From positions 76,695,689-76,759,688 of the forward strand of contig NC_044571.1 in assembly GCF_901933205.1 (NCBI RefSeq): a DNA stretch of 64,000 nucleotides. The letters are read 5' to 3'. The DNA is from Camarhynchus parvulus (Eukaryota > Chordata > Aves > Passeriformes > Thraupidae). Shown one piece after another: positions 49,283 through 62,059 of the stretch. Position numbers and translations under genes: made by a program. The notes under the pieces are model-generated. The model searched no databases and was not told the origin of the DNA. It saw only the letters and a list, made by a program, of their open reading frames with translations. The number at the start of each line of letters is the position of its first letter. Positions within the stretch are counted from its first letter, which is position 1.

Positions 49283-52200
49283 ATGCAAGCAGACTGGATA
49301 TTCAATACTGAGGAGCTGTGTTTCTCTTTCAAGTTAAATTCTAATTTTTTATGCAGGTAAAGTTCCAAAATATAATTTATTCCAAAGAAAGATGTGTTAT
49401 TCTCTAATAACTCCTCTAGACTAGTGTCTTTTTACTGTTATTAGCCTGTGTTCAAAACCTTAACTTTATACTTTGACTAAGAATCTGCAAAATAAATCTT
49501 ATATAAGTGGGAAATGCTTAATTAATTTGTAGTTTATTCATGGGTCAATATTGTTGCACTACAAGGCTTACAAAGATTTACCAGCATGTAGAACAGAGAA
49601 AGTTGGGTTGATCTTCATGGAACCTGTCTCCAGTTGATGTCATATCTAATATCTAATATTCTAGGTAGGTACAGAAATTTATGCAAATCACTGCTAAACT
49701 TAATTTAGTGAAAGTAGAGAAATTTCAGTTGAAGATCAGATAGCAGATATAGGACATGACCAGCAAAAGAAAAAAAACTTGAGCTGTTCAGGTCAGTCCT
49801 AAAGCACAAGGGTCAAAGAAAAAAGGTTTGAGATATTTTTGACTGAACTCTGGTATGCTTTAAACAATCAGTCATACTGTATGCATACAAAATTCACATG
49901 ATTAGAAAGAGATGATTTTTTAATTCTTCAAAGTTCTATATTTTAAAATTATAGCTTATTGTAGTATGTTGTATTCAAAACTGCTTTTAAAAATTTTCAA
50001 TTTCTTTTTCATATGAATCTGCTCTGAAATAATTATAAGTAAGTATTTTATAATCAGATTTCACTGAAAAATGTCACTGTCAGAAGTTCCTGATTATTAA
50101 AGGAAGGAGTGGCATACTGTACACCATCTGTAGTTAGTGCTCAGCAAAAGGTTTCTTTGAGCAACATAACTTCTCTTTTTGTCTTGGAATACTTCTGCAA
50201 ACAAATACTGTTTTTCTTAGGCATATTTTCAGGGTTTTTATTCTTCAAATATAATTAAAAGAAGACAAAAGAAGACAACTTTTCATGTTTGGTCCTGGGG
50301 TTGGAAAGCTAAGTGCGATAATTCATCTGGGCCTGATCACATGCATACATATTTCTTTTCCTTGGCTAGATTCAGAAATCGATGATTTCAGAAGTTCAAC
50401 AGTGGTGTATAGAGCTAGACTTCTGCTTTTGGGACTATTCAGTGCTGTAGCATTTTGAATGTTCCCAGGGCCAACTTTGCAGGCTAGTAGCAGTCAGACA
50501 CTTAACCATTCACCAGAAGGATGCAGCAAAAGACAGCGTTACTGCAGCTTGTAAATATCCACAATCTTTTGGGAATCACACTGTTTTCATCACAAAAAAT
50601 TATTTTTTTTTCATAAAGAACATAAGCAATAACAAGACAATGAAAAAATAGGAATCAATATGGTTCCTTCCTGTTGCATATAGGTAAAGCCTTATAAAAT
50701 AAGGGCCTTGTTACCCTTGTGGAACCACGGCTCAGACCTGCTACTTTGGCTAAGCAGAAAAGAACTATAGGAAAGTGACTCAGCTGGAGGTAGAAAAAAC
50801 AAATTATATAACCATTTCATTTTCACATTGTGGTTTATAGTGGTTGTTTGGATTACATTTGTTATGTTTTAAAACTATGTAACTGACAATTGGCTGGCTG
50901 CTTACAAAGACCAGGTTTCTGCAACAAACTGACTCTCCTTCACACCAGCCTGGGGATTCTGTGTTGTTTTGCTTCATACACCTTCCTATGTAGTGAGAAG
51001 GAATTTTCTGACAAAGTTTATGTCAAAAGCACAGAGGAGAAAACAGGCAGTGTTTGACTTCAGATTCTTTTTTTTTCTGTCAGTACATGTTTGCAGGCTT
51101 TATTGGTCTTCTGCGTGGACATCTACTGTCACAGAGCTTGGAGAAGCTCAGTGGTCTCTGAGACTTCTTTTTCTCTGTCCATCCTGGCAGAAAGAGCTAA
51201 AATGATGATAAAATAAATAATAAACCCAGAAATAATGGCCAAATTATTTCTCTGCTTTGTTCCTTTGAGGGCTATGCCTTAAATCTCCACACCATTTTTA
51301 CTTCCAGCAGGGACACACTGCAGTTTCTCTACACCTAACCCAACAAGAGGTAATTGTATTTTTAAAACAGTAGAAAATAATACTCTGATAATGAATTTGC
51401 TAAACATGATTTTAAAAAAAAGTTTAAATCTTCTTTAAGGGGAACATTTCCGTGTGCTTATGCCACTTAAGTTTTTGTATTACTTGGTCAAAACATGTAT
51501 GAGATGAGTGAAAATCTTAATATTAGACAAAATAAATAATCCAAGTGCAAAGCAATTTGCATAAATGTAAAATGTTCTCAAAATTGAGAGGAAATAGATA
51601 AAATGAGAAACTATATATTCTTGTGAAGGTCATATGCTTAGCAATAACACACAGTACTTTATAGGAATCTTTGTTAAACTTCCTACTATAAATTATAGAA
51701 ATAAGAAAAAATAAAGATCAAAGAGGTGCCTCAAGAGACGTTATCACCTAATTGTATGCCTGGTGTATTTGTATTACCTAGCACTTATGCTTGAGTTACA
51801 GTACAATATTGGTTTTAGGTAAAATGGAAACTTTGGAAAAAAATATTTAATCTTATAGCTATTAAAAAAATAATACAAGCATAACATCTGTCTCACCTTT
51901 TCACTCCCTGTAAAATTATATCAGAAACACAGCAAATTTTCAGTGTAAATTTTCTGATTTAAGCTCTCTAATAGATCTCTTGAAGAAGGGACCCATATGT
52001 CTAAGGAAGTTACATGCATTCTTTTTTCTCTTTTTTTTCTCCCTTTAGGAAAGCCAATTCCAATTATATTTATTAAAATATCATCCTTACCTTGGAAGGA
52101 ACTTGCTTTACAATGAAAGGTTCATATCTCAAGGTAGGATGATTTGTGGGAAGGAGTACAGGAAGGACTTTTGTATTGTTACAGAGCTTGAACTTCAGAA

Positions 52201-54484
52201 AATGAAGCTTATTGATACAGCAGTAGGAGTAAAGATAACTTCTAATATAACCCATGATACCCCATGGAAGTGAGTGAAAAAGAAATACACCTCCCATTAA
52301 AAAGAAGTGAGTGTTCCTTGTGTGGCATATCTCAATGAAGGCATATTGCAGAAGTCAAAAGAACTTCAGATGGAAGAGAAAGAAGACATCAGTAGCACAG
52401 ATGTCTCACCTGACAAAACATGAAAATGTCCCTGCTGGTATTCACAAGCTCAAGAGCAGACCTCAAGACTATGTGAGTCTTTAGGCTGCACATTTTACAC
52501 AGTGCAGAAGTAATAACTTCAAGTTAATTATGCATTCTTTCCTGCGTGGGGGACAGGTCAAATGAAGAGTATAAGAAAATCTGTTTTCTCAAGACTACTT
52601 AGAGCAGATAGTTCAAGGAATCCAGGACAACACTTTAGTATTCATTTAGATAATAAGAAGGGGTTTTGCTTAGTTCAAGTATTACATATTGAATCATGTA
52701 ATGTTTTAAAAAACAAAGTTTTTTTTAAGAAACCACTAAAATAATTACCATTATATTTGCACTGAAAAGTTGGAGTAGATTTTCTATTATGAATTACACA
52801 AAAAGTGCATTTGACACTGTGTAGAAGCATTTATAAAAAAAGCTGTTTTTTCCTATTATTTGATTATGACTGAAACCTAAAGATCCATAACCATTCTCAG
52901 GAATTCAGTGCTTTGTAAGAAGCTTATTGATTACTTGTATTTGTGAATTATGCAATATATAGTGAAAAATTGGTATTTTAAAGTCTGGAACATTTCATTA
53001 AATTTCTAACTGTGTAGAATAAGTGCATTTGGTGTGTGATTCAGTGATGAATGCTGTAGAAATTTGTGGAGGAATGCAGTTCACAAAGTGCTTTTCCAGA
53101 GACACACATGATCTTCAAAAGATCTCTCTGCAAGTAACCAATTTCAATTTAAAGTTCTAATAAAAAATATTGGAGAAAAGAAGTGAAAATGTCATTAAAA
53201 GTGAGCTCATACAGTAAACATGACCAAACTTTATTACTTCATGCATTTTTTCTGCCACTACCAATTACAAAACAAAAGCAGCAATTTTTTACTCTAGAGG
53301 AAGCAACTACATATTTAAGTCACGTCATTTTTGTTTTAAATCCATTTACTTTTTCAAAAGTAGAATTGCTGTGAGAAAGCCTTTCTTATCAGGCTAACAT
53401 CATCCTAATTTTTAAAAATGTTACAGTGACTACAAATGTCATTAAATATTTATTGAGATGTCTATTATCAATACTTACGGGCATCAATAAAGTACTGTCT
53501 AAAATTTTATTCAGTCAACAAATATTCTTCTATATTTAATTAATTTTAAATATGTGTATACTAGGTGCTGATGCTTTTGAAATTACCCTTATAGCTGGCC
53601 TTCAATTTTTCAATATAAGTTTTTATTAAATAATGAAGTATTTTATTGAATAATTCAAGTATTTAAGTCACATTAAATTAGCATCACTATGTGCTGCACT
53701 TTCTTAATGTCATAGTGAAATAACATTGCTGGTTTACAAAGACAAAATAACCTGGACTGCTTATAAAAAATAAAAAATGTTTAACTCCATATATATTGTT
53801 TTCTTACCTAAGTATATACCTCTTTTTCCTCAAACTCTAGACATTTGTCAAGATGGGTAAACCTTACTTAACTAATTTTAGAGATGAAGCAGCATAAATG
53901 GTCTTCAAAATATTAATGAACTTCTTGATATTCAATTATTTGAAAATCCAAGGACCTTAAGGAAAAAAAAGGTCACTGTTAGTGATAAATATCCATACTT
54001 TTAGTGACTTTTGATTTAGCAGCTTGAAAAAGGAACAAAACCAATACAACAAGGGAGAAATTACTCAGCTCTACAAGTAAGAAACAAGAATTGTTTCAAA
54101 GTTTCTAATATTAGTCACACCACACTGAAGTCTTTCTGCTTTAGTTTTCCATTTTTGGGAGGAAAGATGCCAGCTCTGTGTTGCTAAACTGTTTTTGTAT
54201 GGGTAAGAAAAAGCATGAAAGACAGCAAATTTATTTACTGCAGGAAGTAATAAAAAATAAAGTGTAATAAACTCCATTGTAGTTTTGAAATTTTCTTTAA
54301 AATTACCCACTACTACTACCACCAATATTTTCCTAGCTTTGTCTTTTAGAAATTTTTATGCTTTTTTAAAATTTTCAACATCAATGGTTCTTGCAAAAAA
54401 AAAAGTTTAAATACGCTCTAAGATCAGCATTGAACACTGAAATAATGACTAGCTTTTATGGCTAATCCCAATAACAGGAAAATC

Positions 54485-54585
54485 CATTAGTCTCTCTCTG
54501 CTTCAGCTTCATCATTTGTAATATTGGGATAATCTTGAAATTTTTCACAAGAAAATGTGTTAAACTCCATTAATATCCATGGAAA
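54485..54585 (+). mobile_element. Ancient MIR-like SINE relic
   Basis: 'tctctctctgcttcagcttc', 'atcatttgtaatattgggat' and 'aatcttgaa', followed by 'ttaaactccattaatatcca', parallel the MIR 3' half (tctctgtgcctcagtttcc, catctgtaaaatggggataa, gattaaatgagttaata). The copy is strongly diverged. Confidence 0.5.
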
Positions 54586-56504
54586 AACAAATAAATATAT
54601 CTTCCATATTGAGAATAAATGCATGCTTAATCTTCATGACAAATATCACAAAAAGGCCAGTGTAGTGTGTTTTGGGCTCTGATGAGACCAGTTTAAATAC
54701 TGAGTCTTCTCATTTCAACCATAAACTCAGCAGTTTTTAAAAACCAAATTTTTCCATTTTTAGCTTCACAAATCTTTACATTAAAATGACAGACAACAGT
54801 AAATGAGGCTGCTATTTATATACATATATTTCTATCACAGGTAGGAGCTTTTCAATGTTGCTTTTGACCCACTGTGTATATTCCCTAGATATCAGTGTTG
54901 CAGTGGGTTTTGTAGAAGTGCATTTACTTTCACTTCATCAGTTTAAAAACCTGATCAGCAAAATTATTATAAACACTAGAGTAACTTATGGCCAACAGGA
55001 AAAGTCTGGCCTCATCCTACAGTGGGATGCTTTTCCTCTCTCAAAGAAATTGTAGAACTCTGGTCCATTAAAGTATAGTACTGCTCGGCCATCTATCCCT
55101 GTGGTGCTGAGTTTGGGGTCCCAAATAAAAAAATTAAAATTAAAATCTTGGGAGTTCAGGGGATAATGATTTACACCCTTAGACTTTCTGAAGCAGGTGT
55201 GCAGCCTGCTGTTGAAGTTAATTACCAATCATTATCAGTGAAGCTGGCATATTGCCACTTTTCTAAAAGTAATTTTTTCTTCCAGTATAGACTGAAAATA
55301 CTCTTCACTTCAGTCTTTCCCCCGCTTATGTATGTCCCAGATTTCACCTTCAAATTAATCACTTCCAAATAACAATAAACTGTAGCTAATTACCAGTTAA
55401 TAAAACATTAAAAAAACACCAAATAGGGAAAAATTATCCCAGTGTCCTACAACTTAATTAATATACTTTTGCTAGTAACTATGAACTGAATGGATAACTG
55501 AAATATTCACTTCAAATACTTTTATTTGTGAAGTCCTTTAATAATTTCGGATACAAATGCATAAATGAAATGTTAGCAATAACATTCAGAAATCAAACTA
55601 TAGACTAAGTCTTTTGTTGCAGGTTCTATTACTGAGACAGTCTAACGAGTCGGCACACAATAGTTTGAACAGAAATACGATGTTTCCAAATCAGAAATGT
55701 GCTATCATACAATGCACAGTGAATTTCCCGCAGATAATGGCAGATCTCATATTGGCAAATCTTGTCTCTCTTATATGAATGCCTGAGAAATATACAAAAT
55801 TCTTGTATTTCACCTTACAAATGCTTTAGGGAGGAAATAAGAAAAAAAAAATTGAAGAATAGTTATGACTAAGGATTTCTTACAGTCAGGGTTAGAAAGT
55901 AGATGGTTAGAAAATAGATGGCTAAAATTAAATCATAAACTGAAAAAATCAAATTGTTAATTCTCCATTTTTATTTTAAAACTATTAAAGAACTCCAAAA
56001 GGAGAAATTATTAACTTTTCTCCATTATGATTTTCTTTGATCAAAATTCTACCATTAAAAGCATCTTCAGATCTCTGTTTGCTTTTTGATGCAACTGTAA
56101 ATGCTACTTGCAATGTGGAGTTTATGGATAAATACTGACTTTTTAAAACTGCATTTCATGATAAACAGTGAATACCCTGTAACATTAAAATATTAAAGAC
56201 ACTTTGACTGACAACACATCACTTCTAAAGTATAAAGGCATAGGATGGGATCCACACAGTCAAGTGCAGGTGTCTACATCAAGCAAATTACTCAGAGTGA
56301 AAGAAAATAAATACATCTGAGGGGAAGAGCATAATTAATCTCCTACTGAAGTGGATGAATTTTATTCTTAAAATTATTTTTTTTCCAAATTATTAATATG
56401 ACTACTTCAGAAGTGGAAACCTAAAGATGGGTAAAATAAATTACACATAATAGATCTAGTTCTAAAATCAGAAGCAAAACATAAGAGATTTTTTTGTGTA
56501 CTTT

Positions 56505-56575
56505 GGTTTGAGTTCGTGTTTGGTTGGTTGGTTTTGTTGTAATTTTTTTAGGTTTTTTTGCATTTATTGTGTATT
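56505..56575. repeat. G/T-rich low-complexity tract
   Basis: TTTGG and TTGG repeats (GGTTGGTTGGTTTTG) followed by T-runs. Confidence 0.75.
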
Positions 56576-57533
56576 TAAGACTGCTTATCATATGATTTAA
56601 AAATATTTTGAGGTTTTAATTCCTTATAAAATAGCATAATTATCTCTAATTTAATAAAGCATTTATGCCAGTAATGTTTATGGGGTTCTAATTATGTGCT
56701 TCTAGCCATGATGATAAAAGGAAACCAGTTCAGCAATTGCCTCTCCATTAAATTAAAAAATGCTTTAGTAGTATCCATCAGACCGGACAATTTTAGAGAA
56801 AAAGATATTATCTTTTTTTTTTAATTTCCATAGAATATAACATTAAGATGTTAATATAAACCATTAAGAAGTGATGCAATGTCTATAATAACAGAAAAAA
56901 AATTTTAAAAGTAGTATTGGAGTGTCTTGTTAAAGTACTTTTGATGAACTTTTTCTTCTTTTTAAAAGCAAAAGCAGAACATAGTGTGTAATGTGAATTT
57001 TATTAAAGTCTATGGAACACCAAGACTAATACATACTACATCATTTTGACAGGTCCTGTAAGACCAAGAAAAATCTAAACAGAAAAATATTTAAAGATGG
57101 TCTGAGGGGATTCAGAAGTATCTGTAGCATTACACTTTGAAAATGTAGTTCCTTGAAACACACAGCAGATCTCATTTTTTCCTCAGTACCAAATATATAA
57201 ACCATGTGACTTCATGCTACTCTGTTTAATGTACACTTAATATACATAAACCCAAATACCTTATTAAATATTTATAGTAAAATGCAGGGCCTATGGTTTT
57301 GAGGGAGTTGAGATCTTCATTAAGGTTATCCAGTCAAGGACCTTTGTTCGGCAGAAGGGAAAAATTTGTGAAGACAAGCAATGAACAGGAGCAGTAGGAG
57401 ATGCAAACCTGATAGAAATGGGAAAATTGAGATGGTACCAAGCCAGAAGAAATAATAGAAACTACTTTTAATGTATATAATGCTATAATGCTGTCAGTGA
57501 AGGTAAGAGCTCTCCTTTTGTGGAGGTACCAGG

Positions 57534-58115
57534 TGTCGGTTTCTCTGGGTCTGGACTGAAGGCACTTGAGACAGTAATTCATGTTTGGACTCAGGTGTTT
57601 ATTATTTCTTATGAGTAAAACAGCCTCATCACTGTGAGTTTTGCAGCTCTTCATTAGAAGGCACAAAATGGCTAACTATCTCTTGTTACAAGGTCTTTTA
57701 AGATTAAACTATCCAATTAAGAACTGACACCTAGATTATTTTCCCTTTTAACCCAATAACTGATCCCAAAGAGCCTGCAATGTGGACTTTTCTGCCCAAT
57801 TACAAAATGCCATCCAAACCCATGAAGAAGAAGGAAGAAGCAGCATGAAGAAGACACCCGGGGACACCCTGTGCCCTCCATCTTGCTTCCATCCACAACG
57901 CACTAAAAATCCCAAAACCTAAATTTCTCACCAAGTGATACACCTATACTACTCTCTATAATCTATTTCACACTTTCGTGGATTCTAGTCTATCTTGAAG
58001 TCTAGGAAACTTTCCCCATGAATGAGGGTCAAAGCCAGTGCTCCCCGGGGGGTCAGGGCACCCCAAAACAGGCAGAGAAATATTCCTGGTGCCCTGGGTT
58101 TCCACATCCTTTAGT
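57534..58115 (-). mobile_element. Solo LTR-like element of an endogenous retrovirus, minus orientation
   Basis: On the minus strand the element would begin near 'tgtggaaacccagggcacca' or 'tgttttggggtgccctgacc', pass 'gatggaagcaagatggaggg' and 'cacagggtgtcccc', reach an AATAAA signal (57598-57603 reversed), and end 'agacccagagaaaccgaca'. TG at the 5' end, CA at the 3' end and a polyadenylation signal about 65 nt before the end fit an LTR. The wording resembles passerine ERV LTRs as I recall them. No gag, pro, pol or env sequence is present. The minus-strand frame 57334-57666 overlaps its end and is not a gene. The 5' boundary and target-site duplication are unresolved. Confidence 0.6.
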
Positions 58116-58858
58116 TAACTGAAACTGCAATCCCTCTGAAGTAATGATCTTGCCAGACAGCCATTGTACACTTGGCCACAGACAAGGTGTCCTGAGAGGT
58201 TCCACTGAATGACAGGTCACATACATCCTATTGGTAATTTTCTGGAGCAGCTCATACTTCAAGTATACAAAATTCAAAGATCAGTTTAGGGATTAATATT
58301 GTTCTGAGTAGCAATGGTAACATGGAGAGAAAAGATGTCAACACTGTTTCACTTCTGACAGCAGAAGTGACAGAAGCCTGTGAAGTTGGTGTGCAGGAAA
58401 GATGATATAGGGTGGCACGGACATGGATGACACCTCTGTGTGTTTAGCTCTATAAAAGCTTGCTGAAATTGACTTTTTTTTTTCCCTTCCCATGTGCCCA
58501 AGACATTTAGGTCCTATCAGGCGAAATCCACACACATTTTTACATGCCTCAGCAATCAGTATTAAACTGAGTCACGTAATTCCGTGTCTGCAGGCTCTCT
58601 TATGCTGTTAGTGTGCATAATTGCAAGACTAACATTTAAGTTTAATGGCATTAGAGAAGAGTCGGGGATTAAAACTGCTTCACAAATAGCAAGACAATAT
58701 ATTTTTTATTACAATTCTTACAAAAATCCATTGTGTTTTTTGCCTTTTTAAATTAAGACTATCCTAGTAATCTACTATTTGAACTTGCTTGCCTTTACTT
58801 ATTCAAAGTGAAGACAAAAAATAGTCAGCTTTTGGATTTTTCTTTTTACTGATGTATC

Positions 58859-59520
58859 TTGGTTACAAAAGAGCTGCAGGCTGGGGACCAGCTTTCAGGT
58901 AACCATGAGCCCTCATACAGCCTTGGCAGCAAAAATGACTCAAGGAGAATGGGCTGTAATATCAGGGGTAGAGCCAGAAGAGCCAGGAAAGTGATTTCCC
59001 CCCTCTACTTGGCATTTGTAGCAATCCATCAAAAACTGTGTCTGGTTTTGTAGCCTCATCTATAAAAAAAGACACTAACCAACTAAATAGATATCAGGAC
59101 AGGAGCTGGAGCGTTTGACCTGTGAGGAGAAACTGGGACAGCTGGGCTTGAGCAGAGATGGCTTTGGGATGACCCAACAGGAACTCAAGTGGCTGTGGGA
59201 GGTTCTAGGGGAGATGGAGCCTGCACTTTTCACAGAGGGTTGGATGGGAGGGTGAAATAAAGTGGGCACAGATTGAAAAGACAGAAGTTCAGCCTGGATG
59301 CGGGGAGCAATTTCTACCCAGTAAGGAAGGTCCAGCAGTGAGACAGCTTGGACAAAAATCCTGTGGAGTCACTATCACCGAAGGTTGTGAAGACCTGACT
59401 AGATAAAATGTAATCTGGTATGTGCCTAGAGCTGACACTGCTCTGAGCAGGTGGTTGTAATGGACACTTCCTGAGATCTCTCTCAGGATGTCTTGATGAT
59501 GGCATGATCCTATGATTCTT
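58859..59520 (+). mobile_element. CR1 LINE fragment, longest copy in the window
   Basis: The 5' part shows decayed CR1 ORF2 coding sequence: 'gggctgtaatatcagg' and 'agccagaagagccaggaaag', then 'gtgatttcccccctctactt', with a translated block KVISPLYLAFVAIHQKLCLV that matches the CR1 motif VI-PLYSALV-PHLEYCVQF. The middle has 'ggacaggagctggagcgttt' and 'gacctgtgaggagaaactgg', and the 3' part ends 'gatggcatgatcctatgatt ctttt'. Frameshifts and stops throughout make it non-functional. Confidence 0.88.
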
Positions 59521-62031
59521 TTATGATATTTAACTCTACTGTTTTCAGCACCAGTCATGCTTTTAACTAAAGCTACTTTCTTCTCATGTTCATTTACAGC
59601 CATTGATAAAATTACACATAGATATTTCTTAAGCAGTTGTTCTAACCTTTATTTCAAATAACCAAGTTCTTTAGGGTGCTGGAGAAAATAATTGTTCTAT
59701 TTTCTATAGGGACTGGGAGGAGGGATTTTTTTTTTTTCTTAAAGATAGTCTGATATTTCTTCTGGTATTACCAAGGTTTATCCTCATTTACATCAGTAGG
59801 TTATCCTTTCTTGACCTGACAGAGGAAGATCAAGTACAAAATTGTTTAGAATACAAAAATAATTTGTAAAAGCAGATGTCTGGATTCAATGTTTTTGAAT
59901 TTTTTTTCCTCTCAAGTAAAGAATAACATTTAAACCTGTATGGAGTAGACAGTACTTTCACTAATGGTGGCCACATGGGTTTTGCTGCTGCAGTGAGATA
60001 AGACAGCAGAGTCCCAGAGCAAGCAGGTGGAGTGAACAAAAACACAGGTGCTCACTTTGTCACCTCAGCTTTTATTAAAATAACATTGCATTGGATATTT
60101 TAATCCCAGGACAAGAGAACAACTGGCACAGCAAATCAAGATCAGAAATCATGCAGGTGTGTGTTCTGTGGACTCAGCTTTTTGAACAGTACTAGTGGTT
60201 AGTAGGCTGACATAGAAAAAAACAACAGATAGCATGTTTCCAGAAAATTCTGCATTATCTTTTATGAAGTAATGATGTAAAGAAAAAGATAGAGCTGCTG
60301 GCATGCTTTGATAAAAAAATTTAGGCAGGCAGTATTCTGGATTTGAAGAGAAGACAAAGCTACCTGTGAATAAGATGAATAGTTTCAAATTTCCTGAATT
60401 TCTGATTCAGATTCAAGTACGGAAATTGATCCTTCTGTTTGGCTAGACAGCCTATACATGAAGCACACATTGTTCTCAGGACTGATTCCCTCAGGTTTTC
60501 TGATCAAATCTTCTCTAGCTAATTAATTGAGAATTCTTCAGGCAGAGGAGAGAAAATAAGAAAGCTTCTTGGTAATGGCATTAATATGGAAATGCAGGAG
60601 TCTAGATTCTTTTCAAAACCAGCTTATTCACTTATTCAAGAAACTGAATTTATTTGTGTTTTCTCACATTCACTTAATTTTCTTCATCGAAATTAACAGT
60701 TTAAGAGCAAAATGTAGCACTCCTGTATTCTCTCTGCAAGCTCCCTGATGATGGAAGTCTATTATTCTGTACAAATTTGAGTGGCAGTTTTTGAGAATGC
60801 TGTAGGTGGTTTTGGGGTTAACCCTAACATTTCTTTCTGCTTCCTTGCTGCAAACCTTTAGCACATCTAATGCTCTATCTCCAGCTAAAGCTAGACAATC
60901 TATATTTTGAAAGTGTGAGGGGAAACTGTTACTTGAAGGTGGTTTATAAGGCATTCAGAAGGTATTGTGCATAAAAACATTTTGCTGGTGAAGAAACAGT
61001 CTTTGAATTTACCCCTTTCTTCCCCAGGCACTAGTATTCCCTCTTATACTGAACACCATTTTCTTAAAAATTAAATAGTATATATTTCAAAAATAATTGT
61101 TCTGCAGATTGTTTAGCTCTGTTAAGTTGCCTTATATGTAATTTGAAGCAAATGAATGCAGTACACTGAAGAAAATGCTAGAAGACTTCACATATTTAAT
61201 GCAAATTAAGGCAGTCAGTGTATGAAAAGGCTTTTAATAATTAAAATGTATTAAAATTTGAAGCTTTAAAGTACTATTTTCTCCTGCTTCAAACAGTGGT
61301 TAACACTGATTTTACACTAATAACATAATTTATCATGCTCTGCAGGTAGAAGGGTATCAAACCCAGAGAAGGAATTTCATGGTCAGCTCTCTGCAACCAA
61401 ACAGCCAAAAACTGTTAGAGAAGGAAACAATATCACCTTTATGTGCAATTGAATATTGTCATTAATGACAGTTAAGATTAAAAATGTTTTTAATCCCAAT
61501 ACCAGTCCAGCTCTTTATGCAAATGTCACCACATGCACCTATTTGGTCGGGGTGATCAGTTACTTTGCTTTGACCTATTCCATCGGAAATCCAGCCCTGA
61601 TCAGAGACCTAACAGCTTGTAACACCACCACTGTGTATTTCAGGTTTTAAATATCGAAAATTAATCAAATAATAACTTGACAGATATATTATAAAGAAAT
61701 GGAAAAGCCTGAGTAGCTGGCTAGGAGGCATATAAAATCTGTATTTCAGAATAATTTGTATAAAAATTATAAATATGTGGTTACTTATGTCCAGATCTGA
61801 AAACCCTATGCTGTTATCATTCTCAGTTGGATTAGGCAGTTGGTCTGCTCCCCTGCTGACTACAGACTTTGGGGTGATAAATTCTTTGCAGGACTTACTT
61901 GCTCTGAATTTGTAAAATGCCCAGCACAACAGGCTCCTAGGAACTCCTATATTAATGACAATATTATACCCTTCTGGTATTTTATGTCAGTGGATGCATA
62001 AGGTTGGATTGCTTTTGCTGGTTTTAGTTTT

Positions 62032-62059
62032 CCTTACTTCTTACTTACTTACTTACTTC
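62032..62059. repeat. (CTTA)n microsatellite
   Basis: CTTACTT, then about five uninterrupted CTTA units. Confidence 0.92.

Noticed and set aside
57334..57666. 110-codon minus-strand frame
   Set aside because: It runs out of the end of an LTR-like element into flanking intron and has no retroviral or other domain.
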